64,000 nt of DNA from Hirundichthys speculiger (taxonomy: Eukaryota; Chordata; Actinopteri; Beloniformes; Exocoetidae), in assembly GCA_018398805.1 (NCBI GenBank), contig JAGFBZ010002129.1, positions 1,302,001 through 1,366,000 on the forward strand, given 5' to 3'. This document shows positions 22,032 to 33,166 of this stretch, piece by piece; position 1 is the stretch's first letter, and the number at the start of each line of letters is the position of its first letter. Under the pieces are notes generated by a model that ran no database searches, was not told the origin of the DNA, and saw only the letters and a program-made list of their open reading frames with translations. The position numbers were made by a program, and so were the translations under genes.

Positions 22032-23213
22032 CAGTGTTGTAACCTGAACGCGTTCATTGAACAAAAGTTCACAAACTATTTCATATTTTGTGTGAACGTG
22101 AACTGAACGAGCTCTCTTTCCCTTTTTGACGAGCGTGGGGCGTGAACGAGTTCATTTGGGCAACTGTGAATGACGCTCTTTTCAAAGTTCACGCACGGTC
22201 AAAACTGTACCAGGTTTCCAGATAACCCTATTTAAAATACACCACAAACGAGCCTAATATGTATCTAGGCAACATGGCAACACGGGCTGTCGCTTCTGTC
22301 ACGCTAATAATTGCGTCATCAAACGTTTAAAACAAGCATGGAGGAAGATGAAAGCTGTAGTCGGCCAGAGCATTAGAGCGTTAGGATTGAAATATTGAAA
22401 TGCGGGAAAAAAACATTTGCCCCTTAAGTACCTGTTGTTGTCTTATAATAAAGACCATTTGGCAGCAGGATTTTCCTCATATTTGTAACATACTGTAGAG
22501 CAGTGATTCCCAAAGTGTCGGCTACGGTCCCCTGCTGGGCCGTCGAGGTACTACAGGTGGGCATTAAAATTAAACAAATATGTTTTAAATTTTCAATCTT
22601 TTTTTAAATATGTTTTGAATTACTGTAAAATATTCATGACATTATTAAAAAACATTAAGAAGTAATAAAACAAACCAGTTAAGTTATTCATATTAAGTCA
22701 TTTTAACTTAGTATGACAAGTGTCACCTATTTTTTGACCCCTCACATTAATATCAGAACACAGCTTCTAGTCCTGTCTGGTGGTCATAGTTGTGATTAAA
22801 GGTTTGGGTGGACCATGTATATTATTCACATTTCAAACTGGGCCTTTGTATTCTGAAGTTTGGGAATGGCTGCTGCAGAGAGAAGCTGAAACGAAAATTA
22901 CAGATTTAATGGGCTGTCCCTTCAATGCTAATGTGAACCCTGGTTGGATAAGGATTCCGAATGGGACACATAGTTTTCAACAGATAAAATGGATAAAATA
23001 ATTGCCGTTTGTGGTGGGGTAGTATATGGGCAGCGGCAATCATTTTGACAAATAATTGCTCACAGCAACATTAAAAAAGAATAAGAAAAAAATAACTAAA
23101 AATGAACTATTTAGTTCATTTTTTTGAAAAGGGTTAACCGAACTAGTTAATTTTAATTTCTGTGAGCTATGAACTGAACTAGTTCGTGTAGAAAGTGAAC
23201 TTGCCCAACACTG
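22032..23213. mobile_element. hAT element, non-autonomous, interrupted by a second hAT
   Basis: The left end CAGTGTTGTAACCTGAACGC and the inverted right end CAGTGTTGGGCAAGTTCACT share CAGTGTTG. Both subterminal regions carry repeated TGAAC and GAACTAGTTC-type words. The 8-bp flanks GGTTTTAG (22024-22031) and GGTTTAAG (23214-23221) differ at one base. Total 1182 bp including a 372-bp insertion. No transposase domain is recognisable; the frame PFNANVNPGW near 22918 is unassigned. Confidence 0.8.
22501..22872. mobile_element. Small hAT MITE nested in the larger hAT
   Basis: The left end is CAGTGATTCCCAAAGTGTC. The right end AGTTTGGGAATGGCTG is a mutated form of the usual inverted partner. CTGTAGAG (22493-22500) and CTGCAGAG (22873-22880) form an 8-bp duplication with one change. 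Confidence 0.7.
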
Positions 23214-23221
23214 GGTTTAAG

Positions 23222-24644
23222 GAAGAGTATTTTGAAGCCTCTTTCTGCTCATAATGCAAGGTGCCATGTTGCAAATGGGAAGAGCGAACAGACCTGGAAA
23301 CCAGCTGGGACATGAACACCTGAGTTAAGTCACAGTTAGCTATTTTAGCTTGGCTGGCTTAGCTTACGCTAACCTATGGACGGTAATTAATATTCCTTTA
23401 CATTCCTTCTGATCAAATCTGCCCAGACATCCTCATTTCAAATGTCGCTACCGAAACATCAGCCTGTGAACCGTGGGCTGACTGACTGCGGGTCCCAACA
23501 AACTTGAAATGATCCACGGTGACTCCCGGCTCCTTCAGCTGAACCAGACGAGCTGTGAAACATGGTGCCGACATTCACAGCGGGACCTTCTGTTTCAAAT
23601 GCAGTTTTGGAGGCAACATAATAAAAAAGACAGCTGCATTTACCCAACAGCTGCCTGCTGCTTAGCTAAGCTTCGTCCACGGACCGTTCCAGGCCAACCC
23701 ACAGCCAGTCTGCAATGAGCTGCAAGGCAAAATGTATTCTTTTTAAAACAGCTAGCCTCAGAGATCAAGTTAGCGCAAAGTGCTCAGTAGTAATAGTGAT
23801 GACAGCCGCCAATCAAAAGACCACATCCGTAATTAAACATAAATTTGTTTTTTTGTATAATTTTACCAGATTAATCCCCGCTTTAGTGCAGATGCGAAAA
23901 TCTAGCTATGAAGGCAAAACTAGTTTTTAGAACCAGGATGTAAATATGGTAATTTCTACTATGAATTTGAACTTTCACCCTCACCTAAATAATACAGACG
24001 CAATCAGCTTGCGCAATCCCTTTTTGTTCCCGTTTCTCATTTGGTGGTGGGATACTAATCACATATCTGCACCTCATGAAAATTGAAATATGGCTCATAA
24101 ATGCAACTCATTAAGTTTTAATTTCCAGGCTTGTGTAATTTTTTATTTTTTATTTTTGCCTCCAACAAATAAGGAACAGTGAGCTCATAGAAACTAATTA
24201 GAGATCATTGTATAGGTATGTAAACGTAAACAGCAGATGTTAGTAATATTTGTGCTTTCTTCTTAAAGACGAAAAGAATATTTTCCTGTCAGGAAATTTC
24301 TACAACACTGAGGACTTTCCATTTGTTGAATTCTTTGAACTTTTGAAGCGAAGTGGATGTGATTGTCCTTCCATATCATGTACTCTAAATCAAAAGGGCT
24401 CTTACTCTTATTTATAAGTGAATAAGTTGAAGGTTATTGCTGGAGTAGTCTTCCACATCTACAGAACTGGTTTTCCTGCTCCTTTATTACAAATTAATGT
24501 TTGATGCGTTTCAAACGCTTGGTGCTGGAGTAATGTTTAATGCATGCTGCTTCATTAGACTTCCTCTGCGGTTTGATATAACATAAGTGATGGAGCAGAA
24601 ATGCGGCACTGTACAAGATAGACGACAGATAGCAATCGGGAGAG

Positions 24645-24646
<2 letters not shown>
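23222..24646. other. Intergenic, nothing recognised
   Basis: No repeat family, RNA gene or supported frame identified. Confidence 0.5.

Positions 24647-24687
<41 letters not shown>
24647..24687. repeat. Uninterrupted G41 tract
   Basis: Forty-one consecutive G on the plus strand. Such a run can form G-quadruplexes, and its length is often unreliable in assemblies. Confidence 0.9.
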
Positions 24688-24688
<1 letters not shown>

Positions 24689-26075
24689 CCGCCTTTGTAG
24701 TGGCAGATCGTAAGAAAGATGAGATGCTATCTTTCTGTCGCTGCTTCTCCGTATCACTGTAGGTCTCATATGTAGCACGTGCGAGGCTTCACCCTGTTCA
24801 GTGTGGGAGATGCCCGTAGACGATAAAGCTGGAAGCACGTGCGTCTGTGAAGATAACTTATAAACGGAAAATAACCCACACAACTTCAGGGAAAGATTAG
24901 AGTTTAAGATGTTTTATTGATCTACTGGTTTCTATCAGAGTTGATAAAATCGTCTCCCTCTTGTGTCCCATTAAGCAACATAACCTTGTTGTGTGAATGT
25001 TAAAATCCACACCTGTGCACAGTCTGCTAAACTCATATTATAGTAACATATTATATTAAACATACAGGAAAATTTGAATTGAATAAAAATAATTTAAAGC
25101 TAAAGCGTCCTTGTGTTCTATTTAAGTTGTATTTAAAAGTAGGACAGGTTTTACGGTGTCTCTCTTGGTACTCAATCCAGGAGGAGCAAGTTGCTTAAAG
25201 CAAAACGGGGTGATGTCCAAAAATGTGTCACGATAAGCAGTTGCAGCAGTGCACCCGTTAATCCCAGCTGTCTGAAAGTTTGTTAACTGCCCGGTGAAAA
25301 ATGAAGCAGGTGTTCATGATTATCCTCAATTCCCCTCCCCTCGGATCCTCACCAGTCCATCCGCTCAACAACTAACTGATTGAAGTGACTCCTTCAGGTT
25401 TCTCAGTCGGTGCGTAGCCCGCTAGCCTCCGCGGTGCGCGCTAACTCAACAAAACTCATTCACGGTTTCTGGCTTACTGCGGTCACCCCTGGGACACGAA
25501 CACTGCGGTCTCACTCTGGTACCTCCAGTTTCAGAAGCGGATCGTCTCCAGGCGCTTTCTGTCAGTTGGATTCACAGCATCACAAGTTTTCTAGAAAACT
25601 TCTAAGTCGTGTGAGAACATTTGAAGTTGTAGTTAGATGTTGCAGTAACGTAATCCTACTGACCCGAAGCCTGTTCAATCTCCTTATATATTATTCATTT
25701 AACAAGGATGGGAAGAAGCCAATTAAAATGCACATTTTGACTTCAAAAATGAAACTCCCCTTGTAAGTGGTAAAACCTCTGACTTGTCTACCCATGGCCT
25801 CCAACGCTTAGCTTAATGTTGATTATAATTTGACTGAATGCCAAGGTTGCCCAGAAACTATACCACAACCAATTTACATGCAGGTACATTGATCACCACC
25901 AGTTCATCATGTGGAGGTGGGCACTAGCGGTGAAATTTCCTTTGTTGATCAAATGCATGAAGTCTGGCCAAGCTTAACTTCTTGAGATGTTTCCATGGTG
26001 CGACCACCTGCTTTGCTGTTTTGCTTTCTGTAGAAAATAGATGGGGTCCAGGAGATGCAAGCAATTTGTTGCATA
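24688..26075. other. Intergenic, nothing recognised
   Basis: A 118-codon open frame starts at 25410 on the plus strand but has no recognisable domain. The stretch is locally richer in CpG around 25400-25560. No repeat identified. Confidence 0.45.
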
Positions 26076-26077
26076 TA

Positions 26078-26833
26078 CAGTGGTACCTCTACTTACGAAA
26101 TTAATTGGTTCTGGAATTAGTTTCGTAACCTGAAAATTTCATAAGTAGAGGCGCGATTTCCATGTGAGTTCCAGTTCCAAGCCCCCCTAAATTTGATCAT
26201 AAATTTTTTATAAATTATAAATAATACATGAAATGACATAAAAACCTGTAAATAATACATGTTAGAACTAGAAAAGCACTCAGAGAGCGCAGACCTCCAC
26301 TAAGCGCAATTATCGAAAATTTGAAAGTGATCCAGAAACCAGGATTTCTTCCAGATCACACCCAAAATGAAATCAGTTCTTCCTTCTCACATTTCCGACA
26401 ACTTCTGAAAATGTCATCTAAATCCATCCATAACATTTTGAGTTATCTTGAACACAGACAGACAGACAGACAGATAAGTGCCGGCAAAAACATAACCTCC
26501 TTGGCAGAGGTTAAAAATTGTTTGTTTTCCTGGGTTGCTGGGTTACGCTCATCCAGACAAGGGGCCCTAGTAGCCAATGGGATGCCAGGAAGATGCTAAG
26601 CGATAGCCAATGGCAGAGCAGCTCGGATGCACCGCTTTCAAACTGAGATACAGAGCTGACAAGCATGTTTACATTCGGTAAACTCTGGGAGCTGCGAGTA
26701 GCAGCGCTACCGTATTTTTGCCTTTCGTATCCTGAAATTTCTTTCGTAACAAGAGGCAATTAATTTCCCGTTGAAGCGTTTCGTAACCTGAAAATTTTGT
26801 ATGTAGAGACATTCGTAAGTAGAGGTACCACTG
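26078..26833. mobile_element. Tigger/pogo-like MITE with TA duplication
   Basis: Both ends read CAGTGGTACCTCTACTTACG inward, a perfect inverted repeat of about 22 bp, and TA flanks each side (26076-26077, 26834-26835). Subterminal TTTCGTAACCTGAAAATTT occurs in both arms in opposite orientation. The element is interrupted at about 26266-26512 by a copy of dispersed repeat family 1. No transposase is seen. Confidence 0.85.
26266..26512 (-). repeat. Dispersed repeat family 1, copy A
   Basis: Starts AACTAGAAAAGCACTC and GCGCAGACCTCC, and ends GCCGGCAAAAACATAACCTC then TTGGCAGAGGTT, with a (GACA)5 microsatellite before the end. Compared with copy C at 32805 it lacks about 170-180 bp of the middle. 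It lies inside the Tigger-like element and is therefore a later insertion or was carried by it. Confidence 0.75.
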
Positions 26834-27436
26834 TAGTTGCATTAGCTATAAAAAACTAAAAAAAGATCTTAGGAATTTCTTTAGCAGATAAGTTACGTCT
26901 CCTACGCTTCTGAAAAATCGTTGCTTCTGGTGGGACCACTGTCATCAACTTGACTGGTCAGGTTTCAACAACGCATATGCCATTATTGATTCTACTCATC
27001 AATCTGATTCTTCATTGATTCCCTTATTAATTCCTGACCAAGTTTCAGTGAGAAAGCGAGCGCACCAACTTAGATTTGTAGCCTCAGCACAACTGCTTTG
27101 CCTTGCCACGTGTCAAAATTAATGTCTTATGTCTTGTACATTTTTAGGACCAACTGGCATTGATAACAGAGCTAAAGAGTCTAGCGGTGGACTGTTTCAA
27201 TTCTTCATGAAATCTGCAACCAAGTCAGGTAGCTAGCTAGCCAGTTATCATTCACAGCGAAGAAGTCATTAGCTGCTTATCTGAGGCGAATCCATTGCAG
27301 TCAGCATTTTTATAGCATTGTATTGGGGCAAGGTCAGCTTTTTATTGCATCAATAGGAGCCCTAACCAAAATCCCACCCCAAAAGCCCAATGCTAAACTC
27401 CAAAATTTTATACACAATGCCTATTTCTTAATCTTT

Positions 27437-27778
27437 ACCTCCGCCAACGAGGTTGTTTTTGCCGGCGTTTATCTGTCTGTCTGTCTTTGTTCAAGATAAC
27501 TCAAAAAGTTATGGATGGATTTTGATTAAATTTTCAGGAGTTGTCAGAAATGTGAAAAGGAAGAACTGATTTACTTTTGGCTGTCATCCGGAAGAAATCC
27601 TGGATTCTGGATCACTTTCAAATTTTCGATAACATTGACAATGGGAACCTCTATCAAATTTCAAAGGCTGATCTGGATCTGATCCAGAAGGCAGATTTTA
27701 TCGCAGTTTGTAAATCCCTATATGGAAGAATTGTTGTGCTTGGCGGAGGTCTGCGCTCTCCGAGTGCTTTTCTAGTTT
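27437..27778 (+). repeat. Dispersed repeat family 1, copy B
   Basis: Inverse orientation to copies A and C. Begins ACCTCCGCCAACGAGG, GTTTTTGCCGGCG and a TCTG microsatellite, then GATAACTCAAAAAGTTATGG, and ends GTCTGCGCTCTCCGAG, TGCTTTTCTAGTTT. A plus frame of 67 codons at 27577-27780 contains DNGNLYQISKADLDLIQKAD, which is similar to a frame in copy C. This family is widespread in fish genomes to my recollection; its class is not known to me. Confidence 0.75.
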
Positions 27779-27780
27779 AA

Positions 27781-28579
27781 CCTGTTTTAAGTAAATATTG
27801 TCCAACACATATAACAGGTTTACATGCAAATACAAAGCTGCTAATCCATTCAAAGAGTGTTGATGACATACAAACATTTAATGCTGTGAGTTTTTGTTGC
27901 TAGTTCAATTCACAACCTTGAAGAAATCACTTTGTACAGAAGAGGGTTAAAAGAGTGCCGAATATATCTGTTTTCTGGACTGGTTCTGAATTTTTTGTAA
28001 GTTTAAAACTAAATAATTTACTTTCCTGGATTATTGCTACTGTTCATCAGAGCAGTGTTATTGCAGCATTGTTCAACGCAAGTGAGGGAAAAATAGCAAA
28101 ACATTTTAAGATGGATGTCCAAGATAAGCTTCTGAAAGAAAACAGGAAACATGCTGTTGGAGCTGAACGTTCTCCAAGATGAAACTTCAAGCCACTGGTT
28201 CAGAGTCAGACGCCAGGGAAGCTGCCGAAGGAAATATTGTTGTTATAAGCGCAATTTTAAAAGTCTTAAATTCAAAGAGTACAGGTTAAGTTTAATTAGC
28301 TGCATACGGTCGTGACCTGGTTGGAATTTGTGAGGAAAAATTACAAAAGAGATCAACTAAGCAAATCAAATCTCCACAGACTCCCTACATTGTACATGTA
28401 TGACATCATTTCCTGCGCTGCGTGGAAATCCTCCCTCTGATATCTCGATTCTCATCTCCTACATTTCTGCATTCATAACTGAAAAGCACATTTAATTGTT
28501 AAAACCCACTTTTTTTTTAAATCTAAATTCTGATATATTTTTTGACTGATACCATCTGCAAGCACCCCTTTAATGTTTC
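27781..28579. other. Intergenic, nothing recognised
   Basis: No repeat or supported frame. A 75-codon plus frame at 27955-28182 has no recognisable motif. Confidence 0.45.
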
Positions 28580-29000
28580 TTGGGGACTCACATATTAGAC
28601 CATGGCGGAGATCATTAGTATTCATGCCGACTCTCTGCCTTCCCTTGCCATCAGTCCCAGTTAATCAGTTAAACAACAAGCTTCTTACTGTGGCTTTGTT
28701 TGTTGGGAGCATCCACGTTTGATAAGGGCCCCCCTGATATGCCTGACATCATTAATCACCATCACTGTGTGAGGACACGGTGCGCAGGTTGAGAGCAGCA
28801 AGCATCACCAGCTCTCCCCGTGGAACTTTGCAACAGAAACTTCCTGGCAATTAATTGAGCCGGCCATCTCTCTTCGCATGTACGCCTCAAAATACATGCA
28901 AGTATTGAATTAAACGGTGGTTTAGGTCTGTTAGGCAGATGGATTGAATCAATAGGCCATGTGCTTCAACTGTATGTCAGGAGATAAAGATAGACGGCTG
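28580..29000. promoter_or_regulatory. Candidate conserved non-coding block
   Basis: Repeat-free, balanced composition, with CAGTTAATCAGTTAAAC, CATCATTAATCACCATCAC and GGCAATTAATTGAGCC (the last carries the palindrome CAATTAATTG). Several TTAAT/ATTAA cores suggest homeodomain sites. Inference from composition only. Confidence 0.25.
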
Positions 29001-29826
29001 TAGAGGAAGAGAAGAGTTGAGCCTCAGCAGACAGGAAACTGATATCCCCAGGAACATGGAGGGTTTAACCGCAAATGTCAGCGCTGGTGATGACACAAGC
29101 TTGTTGGCGACCGCTTCTCGTCTTTACAATAAGTAAAAACAGTTGAAGAGGGGAAAGTTTAACCACGAGGTCAGAGTTTACCGATCGACATGTGACCTGC
29201 TGAAACCAGCTTAACCTCTTTCTAACAGGAGTTCGGCCATCATAAATCATATTTCAGTGACAGTCTTGGCTCATTTCATGCAATCTCAAATCTCTGTGAC
29301 GGATCAAAGTCAAAATTCTCTCTTGGATCTTTTCTGCGAGCCATAGAAGCATAAAAACAGGACTGCCGAGTACCAAACACCTCTCAATTCTGTTTACCAG
29401 TGAAGATTTTATAGATGTGTGCAAAGTTTCTCAGGGGTATGAAGCTGTACAAACACCCACAGCTCAGCAACTGCACCACAGAGTGATGCATCGGATTCAT
29501 ATTGAAGAAAGTCAAACAAACAAACCCAATGAGTTATCTTTGAAAAGAATTCTTACATTTAGAGGCATATATGTCAAATAAACAGGTTGTATAGTATGGT
29601 ATCTGGAAAACCTCAGTGGCACATGCATGAATGGGTCATAAAAGTCAAATTGGAAAGTCTGGTCAGACATTTCTCTTTCGAAGCCTCTCTTAAAATTGTC
29701 AGGCAACAGGAAAGTCAGACTTGGTAAAATAAATGGTGAGATATTATAAAACGGATTTCTAGGACATTTGGTTTTTGCCTTTGTGTATGAAATTTACTCT
29801 ATAAATGAAGGAGCCTTGCCCACATT
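29001..29826. other. Intergenic, nothing recognised
   Basis: No repeat, RNA gene or supported frame seen. Confidence 0.45.
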
Positions 29827-30115
29827 ATTAGATTAGATTAGATGTACTTTATTCATCCTCCAAGGAGGAAATTCAAAATCTCATCAGCTCACCAATAACA
29901 CAATTAATAATAATTTAAACAAAATGAAAAAAATTTAAAAGAAGAATGAAAAAAGTCTGAATGCTGCAGGAACAAAAGACCCTAACCCTAACCCCGCAAA
30001 TGTTCACTGGTTGAAGTGGGGCGTTGGACCTCCAGAAATCCAGTATCATTTCCTTTATATTAAAGTTGTTCAGATTGAGGCAGTTAATTATGACTCCAGT
30101 CACTTGACTGGATTC
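29827..30115 (-). mobile_element. LINE 3' end, reverse orientation
   Basis: (TTAGA)n at 29828-29842 followed by TGTACTTTATTCATCC and AAGGAGGAAATTC is the reverse complement of a common fish LINE 3' end (GAATTTCC..GGATGAATAAAGTACA plus a TCTAA repeat tail). TGCTGCAGGAACAAAAGACC near 29961 belongs to the same 3' region. No coding part. CCCTAACCCTAACCCC at 29980-29995 is a short telomere-like word within it. Confidence 0.6.
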
Positions 30116-31539
30116 ACATGAATCCACAGAGATATGCACACTAAAAGTGGAAATTTTCACTCTTTTTTTCTGTTTTCCATCTTCATTTAATCTGATTTGT
30201 TAATGTCAGAATTAAATACTTCATTTTACACTTCTGCTGTGATCTCACAAACATAACCTTTATCTTGATACCCAGTTTTATTAAAAAACACCTTGTGGAT
30301 TCCTTAGATAAACTTCATGGATGATGGATAGAGATATAAGACTGGTTCACATATTTGTCACTGACTTTGTGAACAATCTGTTTATTGGAATCCAGCAATA
30401 AACTTGAAAATTCCCTGCTCTGCATCAGTTTTGTAATCCTTTGCTTTCTTTTTTTTTTAGGTTTGAATATGTGCATTTGCATAATGATAAAACACAGAGG
30501 AGCACAAAATCTGAACACAGAAAAAAAAATGTTAATAGCCTATGTGTAGGTAAGATTAAAAGGGAGTAACTGTGTATGACAAAGCAAATACATCAACAAA
30601 GCAGCTACCAGGAAATGTTTGCGGGAACGTCCTGGATATCATCTTTCCCTTTTTAGCACGTTTGCTCTGAGTTAAGACCTCCCATCTCCATAATAACGTC
30701 CCTGCTATAATTATATCTGCTCTTGTCACTGTTCAAATTGAGGCCACTTGGTTATTAACCGCACCTGAGGCGGCAAAAAAAATAAGAATAAAAGGCTTTC
30801 TAAAAGATGCTCCAGTCAGAACAAATAAACCTCCTCATTAATTGCCTCTGTGTGCCAGGTGCAGCCAGACATTCCCAGGATTTTATTTTCTCTTGAGTGT
30901 TGCACCTCAGAGATCCTGCATACAAGCCTAAGTGTTGTTGGCAGCGACGTCAGCGTGTGATTAAAAAAAAAATAAGTCGACACCGTTCATTCAGCCACAG
31001 ACATTTATGATAATCAGTGTGAGTTTCTGCAGCACTTTAGACAAAGATCATAAATGTCCTTTATTTGAAACAAAAAAATAGATCACAATGGATTCAAGTT
31101 TGTGTGAAATAAGCTCTATATATGTTTTAAATATATTTTACTGGAGACCAAAAGGAAAATAAACAGAAAATAATCAAACTTCATCAGTCAAACTGATTGT
31201 TATTGATTTTTCCTTTTACGTTTGTAGAATTTAACTTGGGCATTCCATGTATGCAGAATCTTTATTGTTCTTATCATCTCATCATACATCCAAAACCAAG
31301 TATATGGTCTATTATGGTAAATGTGCGAGGGTCCGCCAGGGTTTTCTTTGTTAGAGGAAGAATATGCATCTTCCATGGTCAGCCATATCCCCTCCAATTT
31401 TGATTGGTTATCAGAGAAGATACAATTAGAACATGCCTTGACTACCATTTGATTGGACAGTGGATCAGACAAGCAAGCAAACCCACAACAGGAGCAAATA
31501 CACATCTGCTTCTTTAGTTCCTGTAGCATCTCCCAGATG
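30116..31539. other. Intergenic, nothing firm
   Basis: Unique-looking sequence. The part 30640-30960 is repeat-free with TATAATTATATC and CTCATTAATTGCC and could be regulatory. No gene seen. Confidence 0.4.
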
Positions 31540-32045
31540 GGGCTAACAGTCTATAGGCTGGGTGAGTTGGTCCATGTCCATTGATATAGATGGGTGATGG
31601 GTGCCACCCTTCAACCTCCTGAAGTCCACACTGAGCTCCTTGGTTTTATTAGTGTTGAGCAGGAGGTTGTTGTCAAGGCACCACATGCCCTGGTGGTCCA
31701 CTTCCTCCCTGTTGGCTAACTCATCATTATCTTTGATGAGTCCAATAACTTGTGTCGTCTGCAAACTTTAGTATAGCGTTAGAACGATGTACAGGGTTGC
31801 AGTCTTGGGTGAAGAGAGAGGAGTGGAAGGGGCCCAGTACACAGCTTTGTGGTACTATGATACTGATGATGAGGGTGGAGGAAGCATGATGTTCTTACTG
31901 AACATGCTGGGAAGTTTTGGTCAGAAAAGTCCAGTAGCCAGTTGCAAAGGGATGTGTTCATACACAGGTCTCCAATATCGGCGATTAAAATGGCGGGTAC
32001 GACAGTGCTTGAATGCTGAACTGAAGTCAAGGAACAGTCTTTAGG
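31540..32045 (-). pseudogene. Non-LTR retrotransposon reverse transcriptase fragment (L2/CR1-type)
   Basis: This is the C-terminal half of a LINE reverse transcriptase on the minus strand, which would copy RNA into DNA at the insertion site. The upstream frame (32030 down) reads GDLCMNTSLCNWLLDF, a typical palm segment. KFADD at 31754-31768 is the catalytic box. The next frame reads VIGLIKDNDE, NREEVDH and CLDNNLLLNTNKTKELSVDF, then RRLKGGTHHP, all typical of fish L2-type elements. A frameshift lies directly after the catalytic box and another before it, so the copy is dead. The 5' half and the endonuclease are absent. Confidence 0.8.
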
Positions 32046-32199
32046 ATTATGAGTCTTTACAATCCAGTACTAAATTCAAGACTTGATTGGACGTATTTTA
32101 TTTCATTGTGTGATGTAACCAGCAGAATTTGTTGTTTATAAATGTTAAGACACTGACCTTAATTTCAGCTGTTGGTAGATCACTGGTATCGGTGGAAGA

Positions 32200-32665
32200 A
32201 GTCTTTCTTCTTTCCATCTCAGCCTTCACCTCCACCTATATGAGTAGATGTATTCAGGGTGCCGGCTGGCGTGGTGACCGGTGATCTAGTCCTCTGACCA
32301 TCTCATCTCAGTGCTGCTACCTGAATCTGTTTATATAGCCATTTTATTCAGTCATTTGCATGCTGTCCTCTCTCTTTTTCTGTCTTTACCTGGATAGCCT
32401 TCAGCAGGAAGGTCCCCCCATATGATCCAGGTCCTGCTCAAGGTTTCTTCCTCTTAAAGTGGAGTTTTTCCTTGCCTCTGTCTGGCTTAAAGTTTTTTTT
32501 CCTCCCACAATGGGAGTTTTTTTGTTTTTTTTTTACCTGCCATTATCCTTAATATGATAATTTTAGTTAATGATATTTGCTTGGGGGTCATGCTCTGGGT
32601 CTCTGTAAAGAGCCTAGAGACAATTGACATTGTAACAGATGCTATAAAAATAAAATCGAATTCAA
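32200..32665 (+). mobile_element. L2-like retroelement 3' region, copy 2
   Basis: Same family as 13234-13560 but on the opposite strand, and it keeps the 3' terminus. The order is GGTGACCGGTGATCTAGTCC, CAGGTCCTGCTCAAGG, CCTCTTAAAGTGGAG, GGGTCTCTGTAAAGAGCC, then TGCTATAAAAATAAAATCG and AATTCAACT. Tails of the ATAAAATTGAATT type are common in fish LINEs and SINEs. Whether it is the same insertion as the reverse transcriptase fragment next door is unlikely, because the strands differ. Confidence 0.65.
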
Positions 32666-32804
32666 CTGGAATGAATTCTTTTATGTGGATTTTGGGGATC
32701 TTGTTGGTCACTGACGGTATTCATATTATATCTTTCGTAGTAGCTATCAACGTAACGTTGAGATATGAAAGTTCCTCCAGATGTCAATAGCAGGAAGAAA
32801 AAAA

Positions 32805-33166
32805 AACTAGAAAAGCACTCGGACAGCGCAGACCTCTGCCAAGCACAACAATAGCGATTTACAGATTGCAATAAATTCCGCCTTCCCTATCAGATCCAAA
32901 TCAGCCTTTTGAATTTGATAGAGGTTTCCATTGTCAATCCCTAAGTCAAATTTCATGAGTTTTGGGCAATAATTAACGGAGATATTGAGAAACAAAATTT
33001 TCGGCCCCATTTACCAGAATGTTATCAAAAATTTGAAAGTGATCCAGAATCCAGGATTTCTTCCGGATCACACCCAAAATGAAAATTTTCTTACTTTTCA
33101 CATTTTTGAACACTCCTGAAAATTTCATCAAAATTCATCTATAACTTTTTGAGTTATCTTGAACCA
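32805..33166 (-). repeat. Dispersed repeat family 1, copy C
   Basis: Starts AACTAGAAAAGCACTCGG and ACAGCGCAGACCTC, keeps the full middle, and fades after TTTTTGAGTTATCTTGAACC, so the CCGGCAAAAAC end seen in copy A is missing. On the minus strand, 32852-32935 reads DNGNLYQIQKADLDLIGKAE, parallel to copy B. Longest of the three copies in the middle section. Confidence 0.75.

Noticed and set aside
24494..24883. 129-codon minus-strand frame with a proline run
   Set aside because: The prolines come from the G41 tract and the rest has no domain; a simple-repeat artefact.
25410..25766. 118-codon plus-strand frame, among the longest in the window
   Set aside because: No recognisable motif, no splice or promoter context; this length is expected by chance in 64 kb on six frames.
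26454..26474. Regular spacing of GACA units considered as an independent microsatellite
   Set aside because: It is the internal simple repeat of dispersed family 1, also present as TCTG in copy B.
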